Shown here: in pieces, positions 35,001 through 45,704 of the stretch
Position numbering within the stretch: position 1 is the first letter of the stretch
How the letters are laid out: every line of letters begins with the position of its first letter
Source of the DNA: Thinopyrum elongatum
Taxonomy: Eukaryota > Streptophyta > Magnoliopsida > Poales > Poaceae
Reading direction: 5' to 3'
NCBI GenBank assembly: GCA_011799875.1
Contig: CM022301.1
Location: 329,052,929 to 329,116,928, forward strand
Length of the DNA stretch: 64,000 nt
Notes under the pieces: model-generated
The model's database searches: none
What the model saw: only the letters and a program-made list of their open reading frames with translations
What the model was told of the DNA's origin: nothing
Translations under genes and position numbers: made by a program

Positions 35001-36787
35001 AACATAGGATCACCTTTAGGTGGAGGAGGACCTCCTAGAGTTTCAATAGGCAAATTGTGTTTAAGCAGAGGACGTTGTTCAAAGAAAATCTTATCTATTT
35101 CATTTCTTTCATGCAGATGCATATCATTTTCATGGTCTAGCAAATATTGTTCTAGTGGATCGGTAGGAGGTACAGCAATAGAAGCAAGACCAATTATTTC
35201 ATCCTTACTAGACAACTCTTTATTATGATGTTTTCTACTGAACTTGGAAAAATTAAACTCATGAGACTCATCACCAAAACTAACACCGACAGTTTGCTTC
35301 TCGCAATCTATTTTAGCATTAACGGTGTTCAAGAAAGGTCTACCAAAGATAATGGGACAAAAGTCATCTTGTGGGAAACCAAGAACAAGAAAATCAGTAG
35401 GGTATTTTATTTTCCCACACAAGACTTCAACATCTCTAACAATCCCAAGTGGTGTGATGGTGTCCCTATTAGCAAGTTTAATAGTAACATGTATGTCTTC
35501 TATTCTAGCGGGTGCTATATCATCCATAATTTCTTGATATAAGGTAAAAGGAATGGCACTCACGCTAGCACCTATGTCACATAAACCATGATAACAGTGA
35601 TCTCCTATTTTAACTGGGACAATAGGCATGCCAACAATGGGTCTATGTTTATCTTTTTCATCGGGTTTGGCAATTCTAGCAGCTTCATCACAGAAGTAAA
35701 TAACATGCCCATCTATATTTTCAACCAATAGATCTTTAACCATAGCAACACTAGGTTCTACTTTGATTTGTTCAGCAGGTTTGGAAGTTCTAATATAACT
35801 TTTGTTGACCACAGTTGAGACTTTAGCATGTTCCTTTATCCTAGTAGGGAAAGGTGGTTTTTCAATATAAGCAGTAGGCACAACTGGATCAACATTGTAA
35901 ATAATAGTTTCATCTTTAGCTATTACTGGTTCTTTAATTTCTTCTTTGATAGGTGGGTGATATTTAAACCACTTCTCCTTAGGGAGGTCAACATGAGTAG
36001 CAAATGATTCACAAAAGGAGGCTACTATCTCAGAGTCAAATCCATATTTAGTGCTAAACTTTTGAAAAGCATCGGTATTCATAAAAGATTTAACACAATC
36101 ATACTTGAGATTAATACCTGAATCTTTACCTTCGTCGAGTTCCCAATCTTCAGAGTTGCATTTAATTCGTTCTAAAAGATCCCACTGGAAGTCAATAGTC
36201 TTCTTCATAAAGGAATCAGTACAAGAAGTATCAAGCATGGATCGATCATCATGAGAGAGCCGAGCATAAAAATTCTGAATAATAATTTCTCTTGAGAGCT
36301 CATGATTGGGGCATGAATATAACACTGACTTAAGCCTCCCCCAAGCTAGAGCGATACTTTCTCCTTCACAAGGCCAAAAAGTATATATATAATTCCGATC
36401 ACGATGAACTAGATGCATAGGATAATTTTTTTGGTGAAATTCCAATTTCAATCGATTCCAATTCCAAGATCCAATATCATCACATAGTCTATACCATGCT
36501 AATGCTTTTCCCTTCAAAGATAAAGGGAAAACCTTATTCTTAGCTTCATCTCTGGGTAAACCTGAAAGCTTAAATAATCCACAAATTTCATCCACATATA
36601 TCAAGTGCATATCAGGATGTTCAGTTCCATCTCCTGCATAAGGAGTAGCTAGCAGTTGTTCTATCATGCCCGAAGGAATTTCATAACCAATATTTTCAGT
36701 AGGTGCAGTAGGTTGAGGGGTAACTAATTGTGGTTCCGGTCGAGGTGAAGATACCCCGAACAAACCCCTCAAAGGATTGTTTTCCAT
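32060..36787 (-). pseudogene. A1 gag-pol, single frame with three nonsense codons
   Basis: One frame of about 1,575 codons runs from the ATG at 36787. Gag is at 36600-35900 (LKGKALAWYRL). The protease has LCDIGASVSAIP near 35570. RT (34798-33800) has MVIDFRKLNKATRKYHYPL, FLDGYSVFSQI and FMDDFSVYG. RNase H (33780-33400) has [11 protein letters not shown]. The integrase HHCC finger ends CDECQRIG near 33060, and the core has [16 protein letters not shown] and [11 protein letters not shown]. Breaks are TGA at 34868, TGA at 34205 and TAA at 33782, with no frameshift. Some residues look degraded (CDIGAS, YMRP). The element's life cycle is that of other Metaviridae-like LTR elements. Confidence 0.9.
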
Positions 36788-36869
36788 AGTAACAAGTGAT
36801 AATAAATTTAAGCACGTAGTAATAATTTTTCCTTACCGATTTCCACTTACCAAGAGCGCTTCACTCACT

Positions 36870-36882
36870 GGCAACGGCGCCA
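36870..36882 (-). other. Primer-binding site of A1
   Basis: TGGCGCCGTTGCC on the minus strand, 11 bases inside the 5' LTR, is the usual primer site seen in Athila-type grass elements (tRNA-Asp class by memory). It fixes the orientation. Confidence 0.7.
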
Positions 36883-36893
36883 GAAAAGAGCCT

Positions 36894-38411
36894 TGATGAC
36901 CCACAAGTATAGGGGATCAATCATAGTCCTTTCGATAAGTAAGAGTGTCAAACCCAACGAGGAGCAGAAGGAAATGACAAGCGGTTTTCAGCAAGGTAAT
37001 GTCCGCAAGCACTGAAATTATAAGTAAGGAGTAGTTTGGTAGCAAGATAATTTGTAATGAGCAAGTAACGGTAATGGTAACAAAAGTGCAGCAAGGTAGC
37101 CCAATCCTTTTGAGGCAAAGGACAGGCCAAAACAGTCTCTTATGATAAGCAAAGCGTTCTTGAGGGTACACGGGAATTTCATCTAGTCACTTTCATCATG
37201 TTGGTTTGATTTGTGTTCGCTACTTTGATAATTTGATATGTGGGTGGACCGGTGCTTAGGTGCTGTTCTTACTTGAACAAACCTCCTACTTATGATTAAC
37301 CCCCTCGCAAGCATCCGCAACTACGAGAAAAGTATTAAGAATAAATCTAACCATAGCATTAAACTTTTGGATCCAAATCAGTCCCTTACGGAATAGCGGA
37401 TAAACTAGGGTTTAAGCTTCTGTCACTCTCGCAACCCATCATCTAATAACTACTCCACAATGCATTCCCTTAGGCCCAAATATGGTGAAGTGTCATGTAG
37501 TCGACGTTCACATGACACCACTAAGGGAATCACAACATACATATCATCAAAATATCGAACGCATATCAAGTTCACATGATTACTTGCAACAAGATTTCTC
37601 CCGTGACCTCAAGAACAAAAGTAACTACTCACAAATGATAAACATGCTCAAGATCAGAGGGGTATTAAATAGCATAATGGATCTGAACATATAATCTTCC
37701 ACCAAATAAACCATATAGTAATCAACTACAAGATGTAATCAACACTACTAGTCACCCACAAGTACCAATCTATAGTTCCGGTACAAAGATTAAACACAAG
37801 AGATGAACTAGGGTTTGAGAGGAGATGGTGTTGTTGAAGATGTTGATGGAGATTGCCCTCCCCAAGATGGGAGAGTTGTTGGTGATGATGATGACGATGA
37901 TTTCCCCCTCTGGGAGGGAAGTTCCCCCGGCGGAATTGCTCCGCCAGAGGGCAAAAGTGCTCCTGCCCAAGTTTCGCCTCGAGACGGCGGCGCTTCGTCC
38001 CGAAAGTCCTCTCCTTATTTTTTCTAGGTCAAAATGACTTATATACCAGAAGAGGGCCACCGGAGGTGGGCCGAGGAGGGCACAACCCACCAGGGCGCGC
38101 TTGGGCTCCCTGGCGCGCCCAGGTGGGTTGTGCCCACCTGGTGGGCCCCCTCTGGTAGTTATTTGCTCCAATAATTCTTATTTATTCCATAAAAATTCCT
38201 CGTGAAGTTTCAGCTCATTTGGAGTTGTGCAGAATAGGTAGTCTGACGTAGCTTTTTCAGGTCCAGATTTCCAGCTGGCGGAATTCTCCTTCTTTGTGTG
38301 AACCTTGCATATTATGAGAGAAAAGGCATTAGAATTACTCCAAAAAGCATTATTATGCATAAAAACATCATAAATAATAGTAGGAAAACATGATGCAAAA
38401 TGGACGTATCA
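36894..38411 (-). repeat. A1 5' LTR (1518 bp)
   Basis: The sequence matches 28367-29884 nearly base for base. It ends GACGTATCA at 38411 and is followed by CCGTC and G1 gag sequence. Confidence 0.92.
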
Positions 38412-39115
38412 CCGTCGGCAGGAATCTCAACAGGAGTTGGGCCCGCGCCATGGCCTCCGAAGCAGTGCTCGGCATAGACGACGACATAGACTGCAACGTC
38501 GTCGGGCTTCTGACGGTGCCGGTAGTGGCGGCGCCGTGCTCTCGTCGCCGTGAGCCAGTCATCAGGGTGGCGTGGTGACGAGATGGATGTGCTTGGGGAT
38601 CGGCGGCTCCATTCGGCGCATCGGCTTGGCCAGCCCGTCCCGGGGGTGGCGTGTGCCCTGCGGCCGCACCTGCAGCGGGGGTGGCGGAGGGTTGCGGTTC
38701 GCTCCAGGGCGAGTGCCACCACTGTGGCTGCGTCCTTCGGTGGGGTGGAGAGGCCCAAACGGGATGATCTCCCCTCCCGCACCTTGTGGAGCATGGCCGC
38801 TGGGATGTTGTTGGCGCCGTCCTTCTCCGGTGCCTCCTGCTCCCGTTTCGACCATAGGGGAGGTGGTGACGACACCGCCTGCGCCGTCCATGTCCCCCGC
38901 AGCGTCCACATCCTAGTGCGCCCCTGTAGCCCCCACGGCGTCGGCGGCCGCGTGCGAAGGGGCCTTCGAGGTGGATGGGTGAGCTGCGGCACCGGGTTTC
39001 TTCTTGGGCGTCGTGGATGATGAAGCTGTCGATGAAGAGAACGATGATGAAGATGACGCGCTGCTTGTACTCTCGGGTTCGCTCAAGCGCTTCCCCCTAC
39101 CTGGCACGCCAAAGA
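38412..39115 (-). pseudogene. G1 gag N-terminal part
   Basis: On the minus strand this follows the G1 5' LTR and primer site. The encoded sequence is low-complexity (a Ser-rich run, PKKKPGAAAHPS, then PIPKHIHLVTTPP) and matches the G2 gag N-terminus. The position of the G2 start (MAPKKK) reads ACG here, and the upstream ATG position is also lost, so translation would have no proper start. A TAG near 38912 is a further break. Confidence 0.7.
39094..39111 (-). other. Primer-binding site of G1
   Basis: TGGCGTGCCAGGTAGGGG on the minus strand starts 4 bases inside the 5' LTR. The same site occurs in G2 at 54931-54914 (TGGCACGCC/TGGCGTGCC variants on the two strands). Confidence 0.65.
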
Positions 39116-40032
39116 TGTCGTGGGAAAACATGGCCACCTATGGGGCCATCGGCCCCTTGTGGTTCGGCAGGGGGGAAGGACGCATTGCACAAAGAGCGGA
39201 GGGCATAGAGCAGCATGACAGCGATCACACGGGCAGTTTTTACCCAGGTTCGGGCCGCCGCGAGGCGTAAAACCCTACTCCTGCTTTGGTGGATTGATGA
39301 GAGGACCGTGGTGCAGACGCCACGCTCTAGCCCGGCAAGGTCGCCTCGGGGCAAGAGCAGCTACGCGCGTATGAGTATACGAGGGTCCGAATCCTTTCTA
39401 AGGTTGCCATAGCCCTCCTTTTATAAATCAAGGGGTCACCACAATGGCAAATCAGTCATTGCGTACTAATTAGATAGCAAACAGTGCTATCATACCTAAC
39501 TCTGCAGACAGGACAGAGCGCATTAAATGCACCACTTAGTGTCACATCGTAGCGTAGCCCGGCAAGCCTTGCCGTGCCGTTCGACCACCTTTTCGCCTAC
39601 CTGCGTGACACGTCCCTGGACGGGTGTCATTTGGAGGTGATTTCCTCTGGAAGCGGCTGCCACGTGCCAAATAATGGCCACTTAGTCACTTGGGGGCTCG
39701 ACACCTCACCGATCGATGACTTGCGTTGCCGTGAGGTGGAGCGGTGGAGCCTTGGCGGGGTAATCCGCCCTCGGCGTCCCCGGCAAGCCTGCTGGGGCAA
39801 TCTTGGGACTTGTCTTCGGGGCAACCTCGTCCCTGCCAGGCTCGCCTGCCCGGCAAGGGAGGTTTTTCCTTAGTGGTATCTTGCTCCTTTGGTTGGTCTT
39901 GGTCTTCTTGATCCGCCCTTTGATTTCTCAAAGAGCTGATCTCTTCTGCTTGGTCTTGTCTTGGATGCTGCAACCTTGTTCTTGAGCCTGTGTACAGTCT
40001 GGTCAACACACCTGGGGTTGGTTGCACTGACA
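39116..40032 (-). repeat. G1 5' LTR (917 bp)
   Basis: It starts TGTCGTGGGAAAACATGG and ends GTTGCACTGACA on the plus strand; GGTGT follows. It is the same length as the left LTR, with scattered substitutions. Confidence 0.92.
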
Positions 40033-40045
40033 GGTGTGCCTAGAT

Positions 40046-40600
40046 TCAAGCCACATTGCTCGAATCAATGATATTTAGCTCATTCCTTAACTCGCAAAAT
40101 CTTGCTTCATCCAAAGGCTTCGTGAAAATATCCGCTAGTTGCTTTTGAGTGTTGACATAGATAATCTCAATCTCCCACCGCTTGATGTGATCCCAGATGA
40201 AATGATGACGAATCTCAATGTGCTTCTTCTTGCTATGTTGCATCGGATTGTGGGAGATCTTGATTGCACTTTCATTGTCACATAGAAGAGGCACTTTGTC
40301 ACAAGTGACACTGTAATCCTTTAAAGTTTGCCTCATCCATAGCAATTGTGCACAACAACTTGCGGCGGCTACATACTCGGCCTCAGTGGTGGAGAGAGAC
40401 ACATAATTTTGCTTCTTCGAAGACCAACTCACCAAAGAGCGACCAAGAAGTTGGCACCCTACGAAAGTTGACTTCCTATCCACAATATCTCCCGCCCAAT
40501 CTGAGTCCGAATATCCCGTGAGATCAAAACTTGCTCCTTTGGGGTACCATAAGCCAAAGTTTGGGGTATGAGCCAAATATCGAAAGAATCGCTTGACCGC
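40046..40600 (-). pseudogene. C1 RNase H (C-terminal end of copia pol)
   Basis: The frame on the minus strand continues RT from 41999. RNase H sites are GYSDSDWAGD, STTEAEYVAA and LLCDNESAIKIS, followed by HHFIWDHIK, LADIFTKPLDEARF and a C-terminus ELNIIDSSNVA. It is split from RT by solo LTR S1 inserted at the AVKRFFRYL coding region (TSD ACCGC). RNase H removes template RNA during reverse transcription. The G1 insertion lies just past the stop. Confidence 0.88.
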
Positions 40601-41998
40601 TGATACATCTCCATCATATCTACTTTTCCAAACTCTTTTGCCCTTGTTTTGGACTCTAATTTGCATGATTTGAATGGAACTAACCCGGACTGACGCTGTT
40701 TTCAGCAGAATTGCCATGGTGTTATTTTTGTGCAGAAATAAAAGTTCTTGGATTGACCTGAAAATTTGCGGAGAATATTTTTGGAATATATAAAAAATAT
40801 TGGCGAAAGAATCAACCAGAGGGGGTCCACCCATTGGCCACAAGCCTGGGGGCGCCCCCCTAGGGCGCGCCTAGGTGGCTTGTGGGCCCCCTGGACCTCC
40901 TCCAACCCTAATTCCAACGCTATATATTCACATCCGGAGAGAAAAAAATTAGAGAGAAGGATTCATCGCGTTTTACGATACGAAGCCGCCGCCGCCTCCT
41001 GTTCTTCATCGGGAGGGCTGATCTGGAGTCCATTCGGGGCTCCGGAGAGGGGGATTCGTCGCCATCATCATCACCAACCTTCCTCCATCACCAATTTCAT
41101 GATGCTCACCGCCGTGCGTGAGTAATTCCATCGATGGCTTGCTGGACGGTGATGAGTTGGATGAGATTTATCATGTAATCGAGTTAGTTTTGTTAGGGTT
41201 TGATCCCTAGTATCCACTATGTTCTGAGATTGATGTTGCTATGACTTTGCTATGCTTAATGCTTGTCACTAGGGACTGAGTGCCATGATTTCAGATCTGA
41301 ACCTATTATGTTTTCATGAATATATTTGTGTTCTTGATCCTATCTTGCAAGTTGTAGACACCTATTACGTGTTATGATCCGCATACCCCAAGGTGACAAT
41401 AATTGGGATTCTTTCCGATGATTACCGTAGTTTGAGGAGTTCATGTATTCACTAAGTGCTAATGCTTTGGTCCGGTTCTCTATTAAAAGGAGGCCTTAAT
41501 ATCCCTTAGTTTCCATTAGGACCCCGCTGCCACGGGAGGGTAGGACAAAAGATGTCATGCAAGTTCTTTTCCATAAGCACGTATGACTATATACGGAATA
41601 CATGCCTACATTATATTGATGAATTGGAGCTAGTTCTATGTCACCCTAGGTTGTAACTGTTGCATGATGAATGCCATCCAACATAATTATCCATCACTAA
41701 TCCATTGCCTACGAGCTTTTCACATATTGATCTTTGCTAAGTTACTTTGTCGTTACCACTGTTACAATTGCTACAAAAGTATTACTGTTACTTTTGCCAT
41801 CATTACCGCTGCTTCCATACTACTTTGCTACTAAAAACTTTGCTGCAGATATTGAGTCTTTCAGGTGTGGTTGAATTGACAACTCAGCTGCTAGTACTTG
41901 AGAATATTCTTTGGCTCCCCTTGTGTCGAATCAATAAATTTGGGTTGAATACTCTACCCTCGAAAACTATTGCAATCCCCTATACTTGTGGGTTATCA
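40601..41998 (+). mobile_element. Solo LTR S1 (1398 bp), TSD ACCGC
   Basis: It starts TGATACATCTCCATC and ends CTTGTGGGTTATCA. Direct flanks are ACCGC at 40596-40600 and 41999-42003. There is no internal region, so recombination between two LTRs removed the rest. It has a U3 hairpin (arms 40836-40846 and 40877-40888) and TATA-like CTATATATTC near 40920. Confidence 0.92.
40836..40929 (+). promoter_or_regulatory. S1 U3 hairpin and TATA box
   Basis: GGCCACAAGCC (40836-40846) pairs with GGCTTGTGGGCC (40877-40888) around GGGCGCGCCT; CGCTATATATTC follows near 40918. Confidence 0.55.
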
Positions 41999-42784
41999 AC
42001 CGCCACAAAGTGACTTTCCTTAGGTGTGGCTTGGAACCTTGCACACATTCCCACACTCAACATAATATCCGGTCTAGATGCACAAAGATAAAGCAAGGAT
42101 CCAATCATGGAGCGATATACCTTTTGATCCACTGCTTTATCGTTGGGATCAATGTCGAGCTTGCACTTGGTTGGCATTGGAGTCTTAACTGGCTTGACAT
42201 CTTCTAGTTTGAATCTCTTGAGCATGTCTTGGGTATATTTGGCTTGGTTGATGAAAGTCCCTTCTCTTCTTTGCTTGACTTCGAACCCGAGAAAGAACTT
42301 CAACTCTCCCATCATAGACATCTCAAACTTATCGGTCATGAGTGCGGCAAACTCATCATTGAAAGCTTTGTTAGGAGAACCAAAAAAATATCATCAACAT
42401 ATAATTGGCATATGAACAAGTCCCCTTTAACCCTCTTTGTGAAAAGAGTGGGATCAATTTTCCCAATTTCAAACCCACAGTCTTGCAACAAATTGGTAAG
42501 GTGCTCATACCACGCATGTGGGGCTTGCTTAAGGCCATAGAGTGCCTTATCAAGCTTGTATACATGATTGGGGAACTTGGGATCCTCAAACCCCGTGGGT
42601 TGCTTGACATACACCAATTCATTAAGAGGACCATTAAGAAATGCACTCTTTACATCCATTTGTTGTAATTTGAAATCATGATGAGATGCATATGCAAGCA
42701 ACATGCGAATAGATTCAAGGAGAGCAACAGGAGCAAAGGTTTCACCATAGTCGATACCCTCAACTTGGGAGTAGCCTTGTGCTA
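41999..42784 (-). pseudogene. C1 reverse transcriptase, main part
   Basis: On the minus strand the frame reads YSQVEGIDYGETFAPVA, LQQMDVKSAFLNG, YGLKQAPHAWY and the catalytic LYVDDIF, then a connection region (MSMMGELKFFLGFEVKQR, YRSMIGSLLYLCASRPDI). A one-base change in a T7 run near 42385, right after YVDD, shifts the frame. The N-terminus of RT continues at 55859-56148 after the G2 insertion (TSD CCAAT). Copia-type RT copies the RNA intermediate. Confidence 0.9.
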
Positions 42785-42789
42785 CCAAT

Positions 42790-43709
42790 TGTCATGGGAA
42801 AACACGGCCACCTATGGGGCCATCAGCCCCTTGTGGTTCGGTAGGGGGAAGGACGCATTGCACAAAGAGCGGAGGGCGCGGGGCAGCGCGGTGGCGATCA
42901 CACGGGCAGTTTTTACCCAGGTTCGGGCCACTGTGAGGCGTAAAAACCTACTCCTGCTTTGGTGGATTGATGAGAGGACTATGGTGGAGACGCATCGCTC
43001 TAACCCGGCAAGGTCGCCTCGGGGCGAGAGCAGCTATGCGCGTATGAGTGTACAGGGGTTCAAATCCTTTCGAAGGTTGCCATGGCCCTCCTTTTATAGA
43101 TCAAGGGGTCACCACAATGGCAAATCAGTCATTGTGTACTAATTAGATAGCAAACAGTGCTATCATACCTAACTCTGCAGACTGGACAGAGCGCATTAAA
43201 TGTGCCGCTTAGTGTCACATCGTAGCCTAGCCCGGCAAGCCTTGCCGTGCTATTTTGCCACCTTCTCGCCTGCCTGCTTGACACGTCGCTGGATGAGTGT
43301 CATTTGGAGGTGATTTCCTCTGGGGATGGCTGCCATGTGCCAAATAACGGCCACTTAGCATCTTGGGGGTTCGACACCGCATCGATCGGTGACTTGCATT
43401 GCTGTGAGGTGGAGTGGTGGAGCCTTCAGCGACGTGTAATCCGCCCTCAGCGTCCCCGGCAAGCCTGCCGGGGCAATCTTGAGACTTGTCTTCGGGGCAA
43501 CCTCGTCCCCGCCAGGCTCGCCTGCCCGGTAGGGGAGGTTTTCCCATCGTGGTATTTTACTCCTTGGGTTGGGTCTTGGTCTTCTTGATCCGCCCTTTGA
43601 TTCCTTAAAGAGCTGATCTCTTCTGCTTGGCCTTGTCCTGGATGCTGCAATCTTGTTCTTGAGCCTGTGTACAGCCTGGGCAACATACCTGGGGTTTGTT
43701 GCACCGACA
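42790..43709 (-). repeat. G2 3' LTR
   Basis: It starts TGTCATGGGAAAACACGG and ends GTTGCACCGACA (plus strand), closely matching 54936-55853 and the G1 LTRs. The internal side reads AGGAGCCCCCAGGCC, equivalent to a GGGGGCTCCT polypurine-like tract on the minus strand. Confidence 0.92.
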
Positions 43710-44184
43710 GGAGCCCCCAGGCCTGTCCTGAACGTGCTGCCGAGTGTCGTCGGGGTAGGCCCTATCCAGTACACAGGCGGGGAGGCTGTAGTAGCTCACT
43801 CCTTGAGATCTTCTTTGCTTCTTCATTAACCTAAGCTTGAGTCAGTTTCCGGTTTTCCCGCATGACATGCAAGACGTCGTGGGGAGATTATGAGCCACGA
43901 CCCCTGGGCTACCCACATCCCGCGTTCATGGGGTGGTAACTGCCATTCCATTAACTTTCCCATTTGCAGCGTTTCTGCCACGTGCACCGCATGCGTCGTG
44001 CATGGTTGTTTGGCGGATGCAAAGGGCGTGGAAATGCGTGCCATGGCAAAAACCCAGACACCATGGATTGGTGATGAGGGCCGGCCTTGATTCCACGAGC
44101 CGTTGGTGGCGCGGGGAAGTCGGATTGGAGGAGTAGGGCGGCTGCCTTCGGGGGGGGGGAGAGCCAGCCCCCTGCCCTGTTCGC
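43710..44184. other. G2 region upstream of the antisense gene; promoter zone
   Basis: No coding signal. It separates the 3' LTR from the TATA box at 44185 and probably holds promoter sequence of the accessory gene. Open frames seen here run on both strands and lack domains. Confidence 0.4.
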
Positions 44185-44194
44185 CTATAAAAAG
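44185..44194 (+). promoter_or_regulatory. TATA box of the G2 B3 gene
   Basis: CTATAAAAAG lies 78 bp before the ATG at 44263 and faces opposite to gag-pol. A CT-rich leader (CTCCTTCCTTTCCCTTTAG) lies between. Confidence 0.55.
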
Positions 44195-44262
44195 GGACGT
44201 AGGGCACGGTGCTTCCCCATACATCTCACTCCTTCCTTTCCCTTTAGCTATTCCTGCCCACT

Positions 44263-44910
44263 ATGGTGAGGGGCAGGGGTCGTGGCGGTTCTCCGGTGGT
44301 GGCGACGAGGGCCTCTTCTCGACAGCGCCCCCCTCCTCCTATTGGGAACGCAGGGGCAGAGTCCGCCATGAGAGGAGGTGGGAGGGGGTGAGGTCGCAGC
44401 CGCCATGGTGCCCGGGGTCGAGGAGGATGGGGTGATGCTCTGGTCGCACCTCCGCCGGCCGCTCATCCCCCAATGGAAGGCCACGTCAGAGATCAACCGC
44501 TGGAGTTCATCATCAGGTTGTATAAGCCCCAACGCGGCCGCCTCCGCCTCCCTACTCCATTTGCGAGGGTGATGGAGCTTGAACAACCGCGCACGCTGAA
44601 ACTGCACATGAGGGGTTGCTGTAATGGCAGCATGCGGGTGGATGTGGATTACCCCGCCCCTCATGTCATGCTCTTCCGACGCGGCTGGAAGACTTTTGCC
44701 CGCGCTCACAGCTTGTTGGAGGGGCACGTCCTTCATTTTAAATTAATGGATGTCGAGCTGCTCTCCGTTAAGGTCTTCGGATGCTCGGGAGCTCTCTTAG
44801 GGTGCTACGCGGAGAGCTCGACTGACGATGAAAGCTCCTCCTCGAGCGATAGCGACGAGGAGGACAGTGACGGTGATGACGACAACGTTGACGGGGCGGT
44901 GGGCCAGTAG
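44263..44910 (+). pseudogene. B3-like DNA-binding domain gene carried antisense in G2
   Basis: From the ATG at 44263 the frame gives MVRGRGRGGSPV and stops at TGA 44389-44391; the same frame is open again to 44910. The second part has the pattern of a plant B3 domain: LYKPQRGRLRLPTPFARVM, then LKLHMRGCCNGSMRVDV, FRRGWKTFARAHSLLEG, LHFKLMDVELLSVKVFG, then an acidic Ser-rich tail (SSSSSDSDEEDSDGDDD). B3 domains bind DNA in plant transcription factors. The last codons and the stop come from an inserted pol copy, so the C-terminus is not original. Whether the first part belongs to the same exon is uncertain; a small intron or a frameshift near 44390 are both possible. Domain identity is from the motif pattern only. 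Confidence 0.65.
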
Positions 44911-45704
44911 AAACCTTGCCGGAAAGCTTTCCCAACCAAGGCCCTTGATCCGATGTGGGAGCCACCCATACCCTTGTGTATTTCTGCCAGCAGTTCCTTT
45001 CCTTCTTCCCGGCAAATGCACTTCAATTTCACACCGTTGGGCCTTCTTTTGTATAGCGTGTCATCAATGAACTGATACATACTAGCCCTCCGGGCTACTC
45101 TTTCAGCTTCTTCTTGTTCTTCGGGAAGTTCTCCTGTTTGGAGGAAACGAACAATGTGCCGTGCCCAAGTTGGAGCCTGGGGCTCGGCAACAAGTACTAG
45201 CAGCACCTCCTCATCGACAGGAGTGCACACCTTGACCACAAAGACTGGTAATTTGGCGGGAGGGTGCAGCTCACAGATTGAAGGGGAGTTGTTTCCGCCA
45301 AGCCTTTTGCCGGGGGCTTCAGGAAGCTCTGCCGGGTGAGGCTTGCCGGAGTTCAATTTCCTCCTCTTGCTGGCCATTGTTGCCGGGGATACGGAGGGTT
45401 GAGTCAGATAGAGAACAAAAGTCCCTGGTTCCACAGGGAGTTTTTGCATAGCGCACTTTGACATATGATCAGCAATGCTGTTTTCCGCATGTGGTATGTG
45501 CTCTGTTTGCAATCCGTCAAAGTGCTCCTCCAACTTTCTCACTTCCTCGACGTATGCCTCCATCAATGGGCTTTGGTAGTCCATGTTGATTTGTCTCACC
45601 ACAAGTTGTGAGTCTCCACGGATGATCAGCTTCTTGATTCCCAACTCTGTCGCAATCCTGAGCCCGGCAAGGAGCCCTTCATACTCTGCAGTATTGTTGG
45701 CCAG
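44897..45704 (-). repeat. Internal duplicate of a G2 pol segment
   Basis: This 0.8-kb piece repeats 47813-48620 (end of RNase H through start of integrase) in the same orientation. It joins the B3 gene at a shared GGGCGGTGGGCCAG on the left and at GTTGG|CCAGCCG on the right. Its reading frame (minus strand, 45716-44897) has no stop, whereas the parent segment has TAA at 48031 and TAG at 47989. Confidence 0.88.

Larger units (their letters stand above)
28367..38411 (-). mobile_element. Athila-like gypsy element A1 nested in G1 gag, rearranged at its 3' end
   Basis: Two 1518-bp LTRs (28367-29884 and 36894-38411), each starting TGATGACCC and ending GACGTATCA on the plus strand, enclose a minus-strand element. 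The PBS TGGCGCCGTTGCC (36882-36870) and gag next to the right LTR make it the 5' LTR. The outer flanks are CCGCC (28362-28366) and CCGTC (38412-38416), a TSD with one change. Oddly, 305 bp of G1 gag (29885-30189) lie between the 3' LTR and the internal region, which lacks its last half-kilobase and polypurine tract. Confidence 0.85.
19602..40032 (-). mobile_element. Gypsy element G1, minus strand, with nested element A1
   Basis: Two 917-bp LTRs (19602-20518 and 39116-40032) bound the element, and the flanks carry the TSD GGTGT (19597-19601 and 40033-40037). A primer-binding site follows the right LTR on the minus strand, so the right LTR is the 5' one. Order on the minus strand is gag N-terminus (39115-38412), nested A1 (38411-28367), rest of gag and protease, RT, RNase H, integrase, then 3' LTR. 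Between pol and the 3' LTR lies a reverse-oriented accessory gene remnant. G2 is a second copy of the family. Confidence 0.93.
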
